DNA of 64,000 bases from Mactra quadrangularis (Eukaryota; Mollusca; Bivalvia; Venerida; Mactridae), in NCBI GenBank assembly GCA_025267735.1, contig CM046295.1, forward strand, positions 13,713,167-13,777,166, read 5' to 3'. The notes beneath the pieces were generated by a model. That model did not search any database. It was given only the letters and a program-made list of their open reading frames with translations, and was not told where the DNA came from. Every line of letters starts with the position of its first letter. The first letter of the stretch is position 1. Shown here one piece after another: positions 1 through 11,710 of the stretch. A program made the translations under genes and the position numbers.

Positions 1-1361
1 TAATGATAATTACAAAATGTTTAATTTTTATACTTTAGATTTCACCCTCACCCCAGCAGTGTAAATTTTGTAGTTATACAACAGATAATAGTGTTATACA
101 TAAAATATGTCACTGCGTGATGAAAACATCAAAACATTATAAACTATGGTCTTGTCTATTATCATGCATTGGATTTGATAGATACTTGCAATTCATACAT
201 AGTAATGACATGGAACAATGTGCCTATCTCTTAAAAATGTGTAATGAAATAAATCAAAACGTTTTTGTAAATTTCTCGCTCAGTAAAAGACTAGCTTCTG
301 TATTACAATAATATGTTTTATTATTGATCAAATTGCTATTTTAAACACGTAATAAGAACCTATCACTAAGTCCCCGTCTTCTTATTTCGAAGGCAATTTT
401 AGTGAGTGGTTTAATGTGTGTTTTTCTTTTAATATTGTTCGTATCGTAATGCCTTATTTTTCGTTTTCGTGTTAAGGTTTTCTCTATGAGCAATATTCAT
501 TCATATTGATATATCGCATGTGCATGCCTTTTTTGTCGTATTTATCCGTAACTGTATAAATATACTTGTATGTTTATATCTATACTGTATATATGTTATG
601 CTCTTCAAAAATGGAGGAAATATATAAATATATTAATAAATATATTATGGAAACTTTATTTAAACATATTAACCCTTTCGTAAGGACCGGACAAGTTTCC
701 CTATACGATGGATAAACATTTCTCTTATGTTCATAAAAAAATTACATGTTTGAGTACAGCTTGCTACAGCAACAGAAAATTGTCAGTTATTGTGAATGTC
801 GTCTGAATCATATTTATCTGGCAAGTTGGAGAAAGCGTTAATCCATCAGGCTTTTCAAAAATCCAGAAATGTATAAATTACACGACTCAGAAAGTCCTAT
901 AATGAGTTATTCTCAAAGTGAAATGACATCAAATTATTGAAAATATTTGGAACCGTAAACTTAAGCTTTTTTCGGAACTATTATAAAAACTGACCTAACT
1001 CTTAACTTTATTTCGGACAACCAATGGAATCATTAGTTTATCAATTTCTCAATACCTGAAGAGGTTACATTGTCCGAACATGAATGGTAAAGCTAATTGT
1101 GTAAGTGAAATACGAATGTATATAAAATATATATATATAAACTTGGCTTTGACAGCTGCGTCGACAATCCTAGGACATTCTTAGTACACATACTTTCATT
1201 GTGATAATGAAAACTTGTTTATACCACAGGGGTATAGAAATTTATAATATTTTTGTGTGATGGGCCTCCTTGTCTTCCGTAGTACATCTGAATTACAAAG
1301 AATGTAGAACAAAAAGGTCGATATTGTCATTAACTATATTACGAGTATTAATGACGTTTTG

Positions 1362-1516
1362 ACAAGCTGTACGTGTTAAATATAGTTCGGTTATTTCCGG
1401 ACAAGATCGGAAAAGTTCGGGTGTTATTTTATGACGTTTTGAAGAGCGGTACGTGTTAAATCTATTTCGGTGATTTCCGGACATGATCGGTTATGTACGG
1501 ATGTTATTTTATGACA
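1362..1516. repeat. Two-unit tandem repeat, about 80 bp per unit
   Basis: Two adjacent degenerate units, each running from a GACGTTTTGA core through TACGTGTTAAAT and TTTCCGGACA to GTTATTTTATGAC. The same pair occurs in the second copy at about 13304-13459, so it predates the large duplication. Confidence 0.7.
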
Positions 1517-2143
1517 ATTTAATGAGCCCCATGTACGCGGTTAACGCAGTTCCATTTCTCTGGACAAGGTCAATTTGTTTTAGTTTCCACCTTACTAAAC
1601 GAGCAAACCTCCAAGTGAAAACTTCAGAAACTTTGAAAACCTTATTTTTGAAAAACAGAATCTTTGATTTTTATTCTATGAGAACTTTAAAATGAAAAAG
1701 TGCGTACTTTTGCATCGAAAAATTTTATTTATAAAATCAAGGCCGAGAAATATGTCAACAGGTAGTATTTCACTAAGTTTAGCTTTGATAAACCAGAGAC
1801 TACTTGCGTAGTATATTTTCTAAGATGGCCATTGATTTAAGTAAAAGTTCATCTCACTTTTTTATTGATTGTCCCTTTAAGATTTATCATTGAACGACAA
1901 AATTGCTTAAATCGATATTTTTTTTTGTAAAATATTACACTTTACAACCTTTAACTATTTTTGAGAAAATGAACTTTTATAAAACCTTTATTTTTTAAAT
2001 GACATACTAGATGGCCTGAACGAGCCAAACTTTAAGGTAATCAGCGAACCAGTGCCTATACTAAGGTCCATTTAAACTGAGCACGAACACGAACGTGAAC
2101 CCGAACGCTGTCTTTCCTCCTGAAATAGATTAGTTATAGTCCG

Positions 2144-3306
2144 GTAGAATTGGGGCCAAAAATAGCCGAACCTAGATTTAAATAGCATAAAAAATGTTTT
2201 TGGTGTTTTTGAATGCTGGGATGTAGAAAATATGAAAAACTGGCGGTGCCACCATGTAACCCTTGAGCATTTACGAGCATTCAAGATGGCGTCCAAGGTG
2301 GCGGAAATCTTACGAAATTTCAAAATACATGTCCAAAATTGATTGTTTATGCATCAAAATGCACAAAATATGTACATAAATGTTAAGTAGATATGACAGT
2401 AAAATAAAAATGAAATGAAAACATTTAGTTATGTTAGTTTTCAAAATGGCGTCCAAATTGGCCATCGTTTGTACAATTAATGCTGTAACAGGTGATAACT
2501 AAAGAGAACCGTGCACTCTTATATGTCTTTACTGTTTTTTTACAGTACAAATATTTCATATTGTGTTTGAGTATCCAAGTATAACATCTAGTTGTCATTC
2601 GCAACCATTCTGCATCATAAACTGGCACAGTGGATTAAATATTTAAACCAACCAATGAACGCCTGTTGCTTCTCTATCAAACATTTAAATGAATTAAATT
2701 TGCGTGACAACCCTCTCCAACCCCCACCAGGCCATACCTTTCCAGCCAAAGAGCCTTCCCTCTCCAGCCTCAGGGCCAACCCCTTTTCGGCCCAAGGGCC
2801 AGCCCTTCCGGTCCAAGGACCAGGGCCAACTCCCTCCCAATAACTTGGTTAGTAGAATAAACACACGTCTAAGGTTTAAATATGTCTAGTAAATAAAAAC
2901 GAACATTTTCAATTATCTTAAGTTTTCTGGAAACATGAATTTGTTTTATACTGTTTAAAATATATTTCTATATTTGAATGCTTATTGTCATAACAAAGAT
3001 TGGAGTATCAATCACAAAAGAAAAAGAAATGTGTGTAGAAATTATCTTCCCATGCCTATAAAATTTGTGTACAATATAATGATCATTATGGCCTTTAAGG
3101 GTTTTTACTGGTATCACAATACATATTTTTCCACATTTTCTCACTAAATAATATGAACAAGAATTATAAAAGTTAGTTTTATTAATTTTATTGCATTTAT
3201 ACATTTTATAAACACGAAAAATACTGTTCCCCATTTCAATATGTATATCTAGGGGCCGGAAGTTAGCAAATATTAAGTGACTCATATCATATATATATGC
3301 TAGCTA
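2144..3306. other. Segment present in copy 1 only
   Basis: This 1.16-kb block interrupts the match between the two duplicated flanks and has no counterpart at 14033. It holds a C-rich, repetitive stretch at about 2710-2840 and otherwise AT-rich DNA. No protein family was recognised in its short open frames. Whether it was inserted in copy 1 or deleted from copy 2 is unresolved, and no clear target duplication was seen. Confidence 0.6.
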
Positions 3307-3308
3307 TC

Positions 3309-3405
3309 CTGTATGATATATGGACCCAACATAGCGCAATTGGGTAAAATAAAACTGTTCAAAACCAAACATTGGTGGTTCGAACCCAGTCACTGCCATG
3401 ATATT
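3309..3405 (+). repeat. tRNA-like SINE head
   Basis: Contains an A-box-like AGCGCAATTGGG and a perfect B-box-like GGTTCGAACCC about 45 bp apart, followed by AT-rich sequence. The same element is in copy 2 (about 14034-14125), so it was inserted before the duplication. Too degenerate to be a functional tRNA gene. Confidence 0.55.
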
Positions 3406-3452
3406 TACTTTTCAGTATTTATTTTTATCATGTTAGTACATAATATTATATT

Positions 3453-3617
3453 ATAAAGTTTTATGCATAGAAACATGTACTAAAAATTAATATAAATAAG
3501 TTTTATGCATAGAAACATGTACTAAAAATTCATATAAATAAGTTTTATGCATAGAAACATGTACTAAAAATTAATATAAACAAGTTTTATGCATTGAAAC
3601 ATGTACTAAAAATTAAG
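3453..3617. repeat. Minisatellite, about 43-bp unit, four copies
   Basis: Four near-perfect units with the core TTTTATGCATAGAAACATGT followed by ACTAAAAATTAATATAA. The paralogous site in copy 2 has a single unit, which is interrupted by an inverted-repeat element. The array therefore expanded in copy 1 or contracted in copy 2 after duplication. Confidence 0.85.
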
Positions 3618-3639
3618 AAGTTTTTAAATACCCTTAAAT

Positions 3640-4071
3640 CAGCAATTACTGTTTCATCGATGAATACATGTATATTTAACTCAATAACTATTTGCTTGTC
3701 ACCGTGAGCTTCATTCATATACATGGACATGTATAAAAACTTACGACAAAAAACAATCGTAAGTCAAGAAAATCATAAAATATTCATTTACTCTTTGGGT
3801 CATCTTTTAAACGATTTCAAGTTTTAAACGGCTTATTTTCATTTTACATTCTGAATGTCTATTATCAAATATATCTTTCATAGTCTCTGAGATCGATTAG
3901 TGAGAATAGACTTACGATGTATTTTTCTCGTACGACCAAATTAGTAATTAAGCCAGACAGGTGCACTCAGGCTTTTAATTACCCATTAATCATAATGAAT
4001 TTATATATGTGTGATTTGATAACCAATATAACTATCAGAATATGTCGCTATTGTATATAAAAAGTATTGTA
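3640..4071. other. Intergenic AT-rich stretch
   Basis: No gene, tRNA or clear repeat was recognised, apart from a short CTTACGAC/GTCGTAAG-like inversion near 3740-3770 related to the element at 60356 and 61375. Confidence 0.5.
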
Positions 4072-5096
4072 CAAGGTGTCCAAAAAGAAAGTTTACAGTT
4101 TTGATGCTAATTTATAACATGTTAAAACTCTGCTAGATTATCACAAACTTTTACATTTTTAGACAATAGGTGTAAGTTTTATCCTTGTCATTTGTAATCT
4201 ATTTGGTCTAATACTTTACATGAAAATGCCAATTTACTAAAATTACAAAATTTTGTGGTTGACGTCAAATTAGTAATTAATAACGTTTTCCACATGTCTT
4301 TCTTTTTGACACTTCACTCACACGCTCCATGAAATTGTCAATAACTTTAACACAAGTGTCTACAAAAATATGGGGCTGTGCAGCTGACCAAAATTTCATA
4401 ATTTACTTGCAAACATGTATGGACAAAAGTAAACTCATCCATAAACCAAACATCTTGAAATGTGTCGGCGTAATTTTCAACAACATCAGTGGCTCAGTTA
4501 CAAAATGCAAATCTATCCACTTGATCAGTTATTGATAAGCTTTGCATAATTTATATTTAATATGGAAACAGTTCATAGTTGTTTTTAATAATATTTTGTA
4601 CAGATGTTTTGGAAACATTCATCTCTGATGATACGCGTTGAACAGATTTTTCTGGACTTTGTTGAAGCATGTCTTAAAGCGCACTGACATTTTCCTCACT
4701 TCTGCTGGTCAAGGGACGACCCCACTTTGGCGCTTCATTTACAATTCTAAGTTGTTCAAACTTCCAGACAATTTTGAATATAATCATTATACTCATGCTT
4801 ATGCCTTTATACATATTTTTGAACTTTCGTTGCGCATCTGTTACTCTTTTACTTTCGTAAAAATGTTTTATGATAAAAACACGCTGATAAGACGTCAGAT
4901 GCTCCATCTTGAAAATAACAAGTTTTTTACCTGATGTCATTATATGGCGATGTCAAACATTTTGGCGTGTCAAGTTAATATGCATTAAAAACTTGAGCAT
5001 ATGCACTTTAAAATGGTATATTTTTCATTAATATAACATAACAATTGATAAAATGACGAAGGGGTGAAACTGTAAACTTTCTTTTTGGACACCCTA
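4072..5096 (-). mobile_element. Truncated mariner/Tc1-type DNA transposon
   Basis: Terminal inverted repeats of about 27 bp read GGTGTCCAAAAAGAAAGTTT at the left end and as its complement at the right (about 5066-5095), with TA at the outer edges. Inside, on the minus strand, 4940-4674 encodes a transposase N-terminus with a helix-turn-helix-like EHLTSYQRVFIIKHFYES segment. Near 4460-4480 a DVWFMDEFTF motif supplies the first catalytic Asp of an IS630/Tc1/mariner DDE enzyme. The frame is broken between them, and too little DNA remains before the left end to hold the second and third catalytic residues. The element is an internally deleted, inactive copy. Confidence 0.8.
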
Positions 5097-5104
5097 TATG
5101 TATG

Positions 5105-5252
5105 ACGTGTACAATATGGAGTAGTGTCGGGGACATCGTCTGGTTAAACGTACATGGTTAAACGCTATGTCAACACATTTTGGTCATTTGGACGCCGAAA
5201 ATGACCTAAAATGTGTTGACACGGCGTTAACTCCAATAAATAAATAAAAAAA
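5105..5252 (+). repeat. SINE tail fragments in head-to-head foldback
   Basis: At 5167-5227 a near-perfect palindrome pairs GTCAACACATTTTGGTCATT with its complement around a GGACGCCGAA centre. The right arm continues into ACACGGCGTTAA and (AATA)n, the 3' end of the SINE complete at 20783-21066. Confidence 0.65.
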
Positions 5253-6057
5253 TTATCCTATTATCTCAATACTCTGTGACAAGAAAGTGAACTGGAGAGT
5301 AAATAATCTAAGTTGTAAGAACTTATTCACAATAGACCTAATTCGGGACTCAAATTTATGGGACATTCCGTCCGTGCGCAGGCGGTACAAAAAAAATATT
5401 GCTGAAAAGCACGAAACACATTACTCGTAGTTACAAAATTCTATTCCTGCTAAATGTTTGCAGCTTGTTTACGAAGTATCATGTTTATTTTATTCAAATT
5501 GAATTGATTTTATCTACACTTAAATGAAAAAGTCCTATAGAATAATTCAAGTACAATGTAGTTTGGTTAATTGTATTCCTTCTTCCGGGTTTAAATTTGT
5601 AGTTTGTTTTTTTGTTGTATAAAGAGTGTACAAATATGATTTTACCTTAGATGAAAATATCACTTCTGGATTTATATACTCGTTAGAGAAAAATACATGA
5701 AGGGAATTGATTTAGCTGACAAATAAGCGGTAAATCCTATATTTTTATGTTTGTTTGTTTTTTGTCTTTTGTAAGGCGTATTATTTTTGTTTATAGCAAG
5801 AGCTAGTGAATTATTCTTTATTTCACCTCGGAAAAATAAAACTCGGATACTGACCTTTTCACGACTAAATAATTTTAAAATGTTTAACTAAACCATTGTC
5901 TCAACTCATTGTCATATTTCCCATTTTTTTAATAAAAAGGAATAATCGCGTTCTCAGTGTTTTAAATGACATCAATAAGCTTAGTGAGTTGTACAATTTT
6001 AACAAAATTAACACTTAATATTTGTTTACAGCATAGTTGATATCAACCAAAGGAAAG
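5253..6057. other. Upstream region of the EGF-receptor gene
   Basis: AT-rich DNA between the SINE tail and the first coding exon. No TATA box or conserved promoter element could be assigned. About 30 bp of likely 5' UTR (AACCAAAGGAAAG) precedes the start codon at 6058; splice-acceptor-like TTTGTTTACAG at 6021-6031 suggests there may be an upstream non-coding exon. Confidence 0.4.
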
Positions 6058-9000
6058 ATGATGTTGTTAACATTGGTTGTTTTGTTTGTATGTTGCTTTA
6101 ACTGCGGTAATTTTCTTTTTTTATCAATTTATTACATATATAGTCTTTATGTGTCATTTTGTTCAGTTTTTATTTGTTGGGGACTTCAGTCCTGAACAAA
6201 TATATTTACCGTATTTCAGACCCTTTGTATATATGCATTGAGCAATTCAAATAGATCGTCTGCTATGACGGGCGCATTAATACACTAGTAAACCGACTAT
6301 TTCTCAAGCGTAAGAATATTAGCTGCTATGTTGTGCGTCTCAGTAGGATTAATTACATCAACTTATGTAATAGAGTGGTATCAACGATTCATTCACGACC
6401 CGTCGTTTGTGCCAGTTGTCAGTAGAGATGTTACATCATCTTATGTAATAGAATAGTTCTATAGGAAAAGTTTAAAGATCGTAGTAAATGACTTTGAATG
6501 ATGTCTGAATAGTAGACTTAATTTATTTTACATACAGATGCAGTAGAATAAATGTGCATGAAAATCAGTTGTGTGTTCGCCTGTCCGGTTTACCTGTTGT
6601 ATTAATAGGTCGATTGGATAAAGTGTTTTGAACCGAAACAGTGCTGGTCTATCTATCAAACTAATATCACTGGAATGTTCTTTGTGAACGAATGTTTTGT
6701 TGGATCCGGAAATCAGATTCCACTTTTCAAACCCGAACAAATTCAGTGCATTCAGCGCTTTGATTATAGTAGGTATATATTTGTTTTGTCAGACGCTGAA
6801 GAATACAAAAATATCCTTATTGAAGTAAATTATAATACTAGCTCAAGAATCTTGATAACCTCGATGTACGAGAATGTTCAACAAATGAGTAGACAGACAG
6901 AAGTGATAAAATCATGATATTGAAATTGAATATGGAATATATTGTCAGATATTTATGATACTTCATACAATGATAATATACCATGCGTAACCACAACTCA
7001 ACTTGGCTTTATTATGGATTATTTCCCTTTGTAATGTTTGCATTTAATCCGGCTTTAATGTGTTTTTCACATTATATTTCTTGTTTTTTATGTTTAGGTA
7101 TTTCTCAAACTGAACCTGTTTGTAAGACCGAGAACACTTGTGATTGTTGTAAAAGTAATCCTGAAAATGGAGGAAGAAATCTGTGGGAAATCTGTAGAAA
7201 TCAAGGCTCTGATTGGTCATGTGTGTATGGATGTATTGATGGTTATTGGGGTGGGAAATGTTGGAGTTTTTGTCCAGCCTCTTGTTTAAGTTGTCATAGA
7301 CAGTACGACGTCGATACAAACAAAAATATTTGTTATTCATGTGTTGATGGTTACTATGGAACAAACTGTGGAACAAGTTGCCCAGCAAACTGTGCTGAGA
7401 ACAAATGTAACCAAACAACAGGTAATTGTTTACAAGGTTGTATAAACAACTGGAGTGGAGATAGATGTAACGTTTGTGCTGATACATGGTATGGTAACAA
7501 TTGTGATATACGATGTCCTTATACTTGTAAAGATAGAATGTGTGCCAGCAATGGTGAATGTACCACTGGTTGTGCTGATGAAAAGCTGGATGGACCAAGA
7601 TGTGACCGATGTAAAGGTGGAACATACGGTGACAACTGTGATATAGATTGTCCAGTTAACTGCAAGTACGACATATGTAAAAGAGATGATGGCAAATGTG
7701 TAAGTGGATGCAATGGTAACTTTGCCGGTGATAAATGTGACAAATGTCAGCCAGGTTATTACGGAGAAAACTGTAACATTAAGTGTTATAATTGTCTAAA
7801 TGGTGTTTGTGATCGATCAACAGGTAGATGTATTGATTGTGTCAATGGCATGTTTGATGAACAATGTGACAATTCATGTTCAACTGGTTGCAAGAACTCA
7901 GTGTGTAATAGAAATACTGCTGTATGTTCACAAGGATGTTGGAAGAGCTACTCTGGAGATAGGTGTTGTGTTAAAAACAATGGTTGTGAGAAATGTCTCA
8001 CGATGACCTCATGTGTTGTATGTAAATCTGGTTTCTATGGAAATTCATGTGGAATAACTTGTAATACAAATTGCACAGGTACATGTGATAAGAACACAGG
8101 ACATTGTGAAGCGTGTAAAGAAGGAAAGTTTTATGGTGACCGATGTGGTACACCATGTCCGACTGAATGTCTAGATGGTCTGTGTTACAAAGAAGATGGA
8201 CGATGCTTAACTTGTAAGGAAGGATACTTTGGTGGCATGTGTAAATACAAATGTCCTGAAAACTGTTTAAATGGAGAATGTAGACGTGAAAATGGACAAT
8301 GTATGTTTTGTAAAGAAGGAAATTATGGTCCGGTGTGTAATGAAACATGTCCAGCTAATTGTCTAAACGAAGTGTGCGGTCAGAATGATGGTATATGTCT
8401 CAACTGTTCTGCTGGCTTCCATGGTGACGTATGTGACATGAGCTGTAAGCGATATGACTGTATTAACAACACATGTTCTCAAACCACTGGGTTGTGTGCA
8501 TTAGGATACATCAATGGATGCGAGGAAGGTTAGTTAAGACATTTTCCAAGGCAGCAACTACATAAATTTCTTACTGGGGGTTTGGTCATGAACTTTTTCT
8601 AAGGCCATTCTGCTTCTCTGACCGCCGCAAAATATTTAAACGACAATTGTTATAAACCATTAGAAGCGCAAATCATTATATAACTTTGTACATGTACATA
8701 CTCGTAAATATGTGTCTCTATTGTGACCTAAAGCGTAAATAGTATCTCTTATTAAAAATAATACGCGATTTATTTAATATCAAACTGTCCGTCCCTCAAA
8801 TTCCAAGAAACAAAGTCAGCGGTTACCTGTTAATGTAAGTGGAATTCTTGCAACGATATCACTTAATGTGATACCGATATTGAATCTGCTCTTAAGCACA
8901 ACAAAGAACTTTTAATTTCTGCGAACAATCTTAAATAACCTTTTTGTAAATCATTTAATTTGTTTGAAAATCAAGCTAAGTACTGTTATTGCAAAGAACA

Positions 9001-10174
9001 ACTAAATTTCATCACTCCGGTTAATATCTTCATTAACAAGAAAGATATTTGGTGAGCTATTTCATTATCATTACATAGGACTTCTATGATAAAATCCGCG
9101 GATTCCAACTGATAGAACCTACTTACCAATTGAATTGCTTCAGATTTTATCAAGGAAAGGTAACTGACAAAATTCCCTCATGGTCCAATATACTATGTAC
9201 TTTAATTAATATTCTTACAGAACCAGATACGTCATGTCACACTGGAGAAATTATTGGTGGAATTATTGCTGCTGTTGTAATTATTATTACTTTAAATAAT
9301 GTTATATGGTTCGTGTGGACACGGTAAGTCAATTTACTAGATTTACTTCTATGTGGCACTGTCATGATCTACATTATAAAAGGTTAAGACAGTGAAGTAC
9401 TCTTTTAGATAATATGGAATTTTCATGGTTCTTGTACTATATCGAGTTAAACTGTATAGAACAATGTAGATAATTACTTATACTTGCTACTAAGAATAGT
9501 TCAGGGTAGCATATTATCATAAATCTTACGATAATTTAACAACACAATATAGAAGGATTTACGACAGAAGTCGGTCGTAAGACCGTTGATAAAACTGATC
9601 CATGAATTCACTAACGGTTTTTTACTTTGAATAATTTGTTTTGTAATAGTGGCGTTCAATTTGCTAAACAACTACCATTTTTTATAATTTATGCAATAGC
9701 ACATTTATATTATAACGTTGTCATATATACATTTATTTACATGATATTGTAAAATTAATGTAATTAAAATATAGGGGACACATTTGAACAATTACCTAAA
9801 TGATTACTTAAAGGAATTTGTCTTGTTGATGGGTCTCTAATTGTTGTTCATGCACTGTTCGTCTGTTTCTACGTTTGTCCCCAGTTTGTCCTAAGTAAAA
9901 TTCCTTACATCCATAGCATATTAGAACATATAAAACATTGTCAACTGTGCAATTCATTTTTTCTTTGACATGAAAATTTTTATCATTCAGTTTAATATTT
10001 AATATATATATATATATATATAAATTCTACATTTAACGAATGCCTACTTTTATTTATTGCAGAAGACAGACAAAGGACAATAAGAAAGACCCAGGAATAC
10101 ATGAAAATCCTATCTATGAAAATGACCAAGCTGACCCTGACGGTTATGAAGAACTTCAAGTCACTCATCGCTAG
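6058..10174 (+). CDS. CED-1/MEGF10-like multi-EGF transmembrane receptor
   Basis: Four coding exons: 6058-6106, 7098-8528, 9221-9323 and 10063-10174. All junctions are GT/AG and frame-consistent (phases 1, 1, 2), giving 564 residues. Residues 1-17 are a signal peptide (MMLLTLVVLFVCCFNC). Residues 20-493 are about 12 Cys-rich EGF-like units with the repeating CPxxC, GxC and YGxxC pattern of the CED-1/Draper/MEGF10 and SREC families. Exon 3 encodes one membrane helix (about 502-524, IIGGIIAAVVIIITL). The 37-residue tail has NPIY (543-546) and YEEL (556-559). In CED-1 and its relatives such NPXY and YXXL motifs recruit the CED-6/GULP adaptor and SH2 kinases for engulfment. An N-terminal EMI domain is not evident. 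The whole EGF region is one exon. AATAAA near 10812 is the likely poly(A) signal. It is the second copy of a tandem duplication. Confidence 0.88.
8575..8635 (+). repeat. Degraded SINE-A fragment in intron 2
   Basis: TTTGGTCATGAA, GGCCATTCTGC and GACCGCCG follow the order seen in the intact SINE at 21296-21600. The head and tail are missing. Confidence 0.5.
8820..9165 (-). repeat. Interspersed repeat family X, copy 1
   Basis: Read on the minus strand this matches 23395-23640, including CTTGATAAAATCTGAAGCAA, AAGTAGGT, GATTTTATCATAGAAGTCC and CTTGTTAATGAAGATATTAA. It ends about 55 bp before the transmembrane exon of the receptor gene. Other copies are at 22769-23041 and 23373-23742. Confidence 0.75.
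9480..9605. repeat. Short TTACGA inverted-repeat element
   Basis: About 95 bp containing ATCTTACGATAATTTAACA, CAATATAGAAGGATTTACGA and GTCGTAAGAC. Closely related copies are at 60356-60450 and, inverted, 61377-61470. It lies in intron 3 of the receptor gene. Confidence 0.6.
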
Positions 10175-11299
10175 ATAATGATAATTACAAAATGTTTAAT
10201 TTTTATACTTTAGATGATTTTACCCTCACCCCAGCAGTGTAAATTTTGTAGTTATACAACAGATAATAGTGTTATACATAAAATATGTCACTGCGTGATG
10301 AAAACATCAAAACATTATAAACTATGGTCTTGTCTATTATCATGCATTGGATTTGATAGATACTTGCAATTCATACATAGTAATGACATGGAACAATGTG
10401 CCTATCTCTTAAAAATGTGTAATGAAATAAATCAAAACGTTTTTGTAAATTTCTCGCTCAGTAAAAGACTGGCTTCTGTTTTACAATAATATGTTTTATT
10501 ATTGATCAAATTGCTATTTTAAACACGTAATAAGAACCTATCACTAAGTCCCCGTCTTCTTATTTCGAAGGCAATTTTAGTGAGTGGTTTAATGTGTGTT
10601 TTTCTTTTAATATTGTTCGTATCGTATGCCTTATTTTTCGTTTTCGTGTTAAGGTTTTCTCTATGAGCAATATTCATTCATATTGATATATCGCATGTGC
10701 ATGCCTTTTTTGTCGTATTTATCCGTAACTGTATAAATATACTTGTATGTTTATATCTATACTGTATATATGTTATGCTCTTCAAAAATGGAGGAAATAT
10801 ATAAATATATTAATAAATATATCATGGAAACTTTACTTAAACATATTAACCCTTTCGTAAGGACCGGACAAGTTTCCCTATACGATGGATAAACATTTCT
10901 CTTATGTTCATAAAAAATTTACATGTTTGAGTACAGCTTGCTACAGCAACAGAAAATTCTCAGTTATTGTGAATGTCGTCTGAAACATATTTATCTGGCA
11001 AGTTGGAGAAAGCGTTAATCCATCAGGCTTTTCAAAAATCCAGAAATGTATAAATTACACGTATCAAATTATTGAAATTATTTGGAACCGTAAACTTAAG
11101 CTTTTTTCGGAACTATTATTAAAACTGACCTAACTCTTAACTTTATTTCGGACAACCAATGGAATCATTAGTTTATCAATTTCTCAATACTTGAAGAGGT
11201 TACATTGTCCGAACAAGAATGGTAAAGCTAATTGTGTAAGTGATATACGAATGTATATAAACAAGAAATGTCTTTAAAAAAGACAAACGGCGTCGATTT

Positions 11300-11710
11300 A
11301 AAAACAAGAGGGCCCAAAGGGCCCTTGGTGCTCAATTGAGGAAAAAGTCAAAGGTCACAGAAGAGCCATTTACAGAGGACCACTAATGTTAAAACCTATT
11401 TTTTTGACCCAGTGACCTACTTATCCAACCAATGAGACCTATTTGAACAATTTTGGTAGGAAACCACCCACGGACCATTCCTGTTGAGTTTGGGCAAATT
11501 ATCATAAGCGGTTCAAGAGAAGATGTTGTTTGAACTTTTCCTTATATAATTCAATGTAATATTGTGATTCATGGGGTGGGGTCAATTTTGACACAGGGGC
11601 ATAATTTGAACAACTGTGATGGAGGACCTCTAGATGATGTTATATACCAAATATGAAAGCTCTAGGCCTTGTAGTTTCAGACAAGAAGATTTTTGATAAT
11701 TGCATTGTGA
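11300..11710. repeat. GGGCCC-headed interspersed repeat
   Basis: Begins with ACAAGAGGGCCCAAAGGGCC, a head I associate with dispersed repeats in bivalve genomes, and continues with GAGGAAAAAGTCAAAGGTCA and AGTGACCTAC motifs. There is no coding capacity. The taxonomic association is from general knowledge, not tested here. Confidence 0.5.

Larger units (their letters stand above)
1..3640. repeat. First copy of a tandem gene duplication: 3' UTR and downstream flank
   Basis: Base 1 aligns with 10176, two bases after the stop codon of the complete receptor gene, so the first gene copy lies off the left edge and this is its 3' UTR and flank. The match runs almost unbroken from 1-1130 to 10176-11265, then 1131-2143 to about 13075-14033, then 3307-3640 to 14034-14205 and beyond. 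Relative to copy 2 it lacks about 1.8 kb (11266-13074) and has an extra 1.16 kb (2144-3306). Small differences include a 4-bp indel near base 41. An AATAAA lies near 634. Copies look nearly identical by eye except at these indels. Confidence 0.9.

Noticed and set aside
3340..3400. A tRNA gene around GGTTCGAACCC
   Set aside because: No acceptor stem or clear anticodon loop; better explained as a SINE head present in both duplicated copies.
6675..6917. Open frame containing RILITSMYENVQQ
   Set aside because: This is a single copy of the TCTCGTACCC palindrome read in frame inside receptor intron 1, not a gene.
7044..7625. 193-residue minus-strand open frame rich in His and Tyr
   Set aside because: It is the reverse of the EGF-repeat exon; Cys codons on one strand read as Thr/His-type codons on the other.
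9130..9327. Open frame extending upstream of the receptor transmembrane exon
   Set aside because: The acceptor at 9219-9220 and phase agreement define the exon as 9221-9323; the upstream part belongs to family X and intron.
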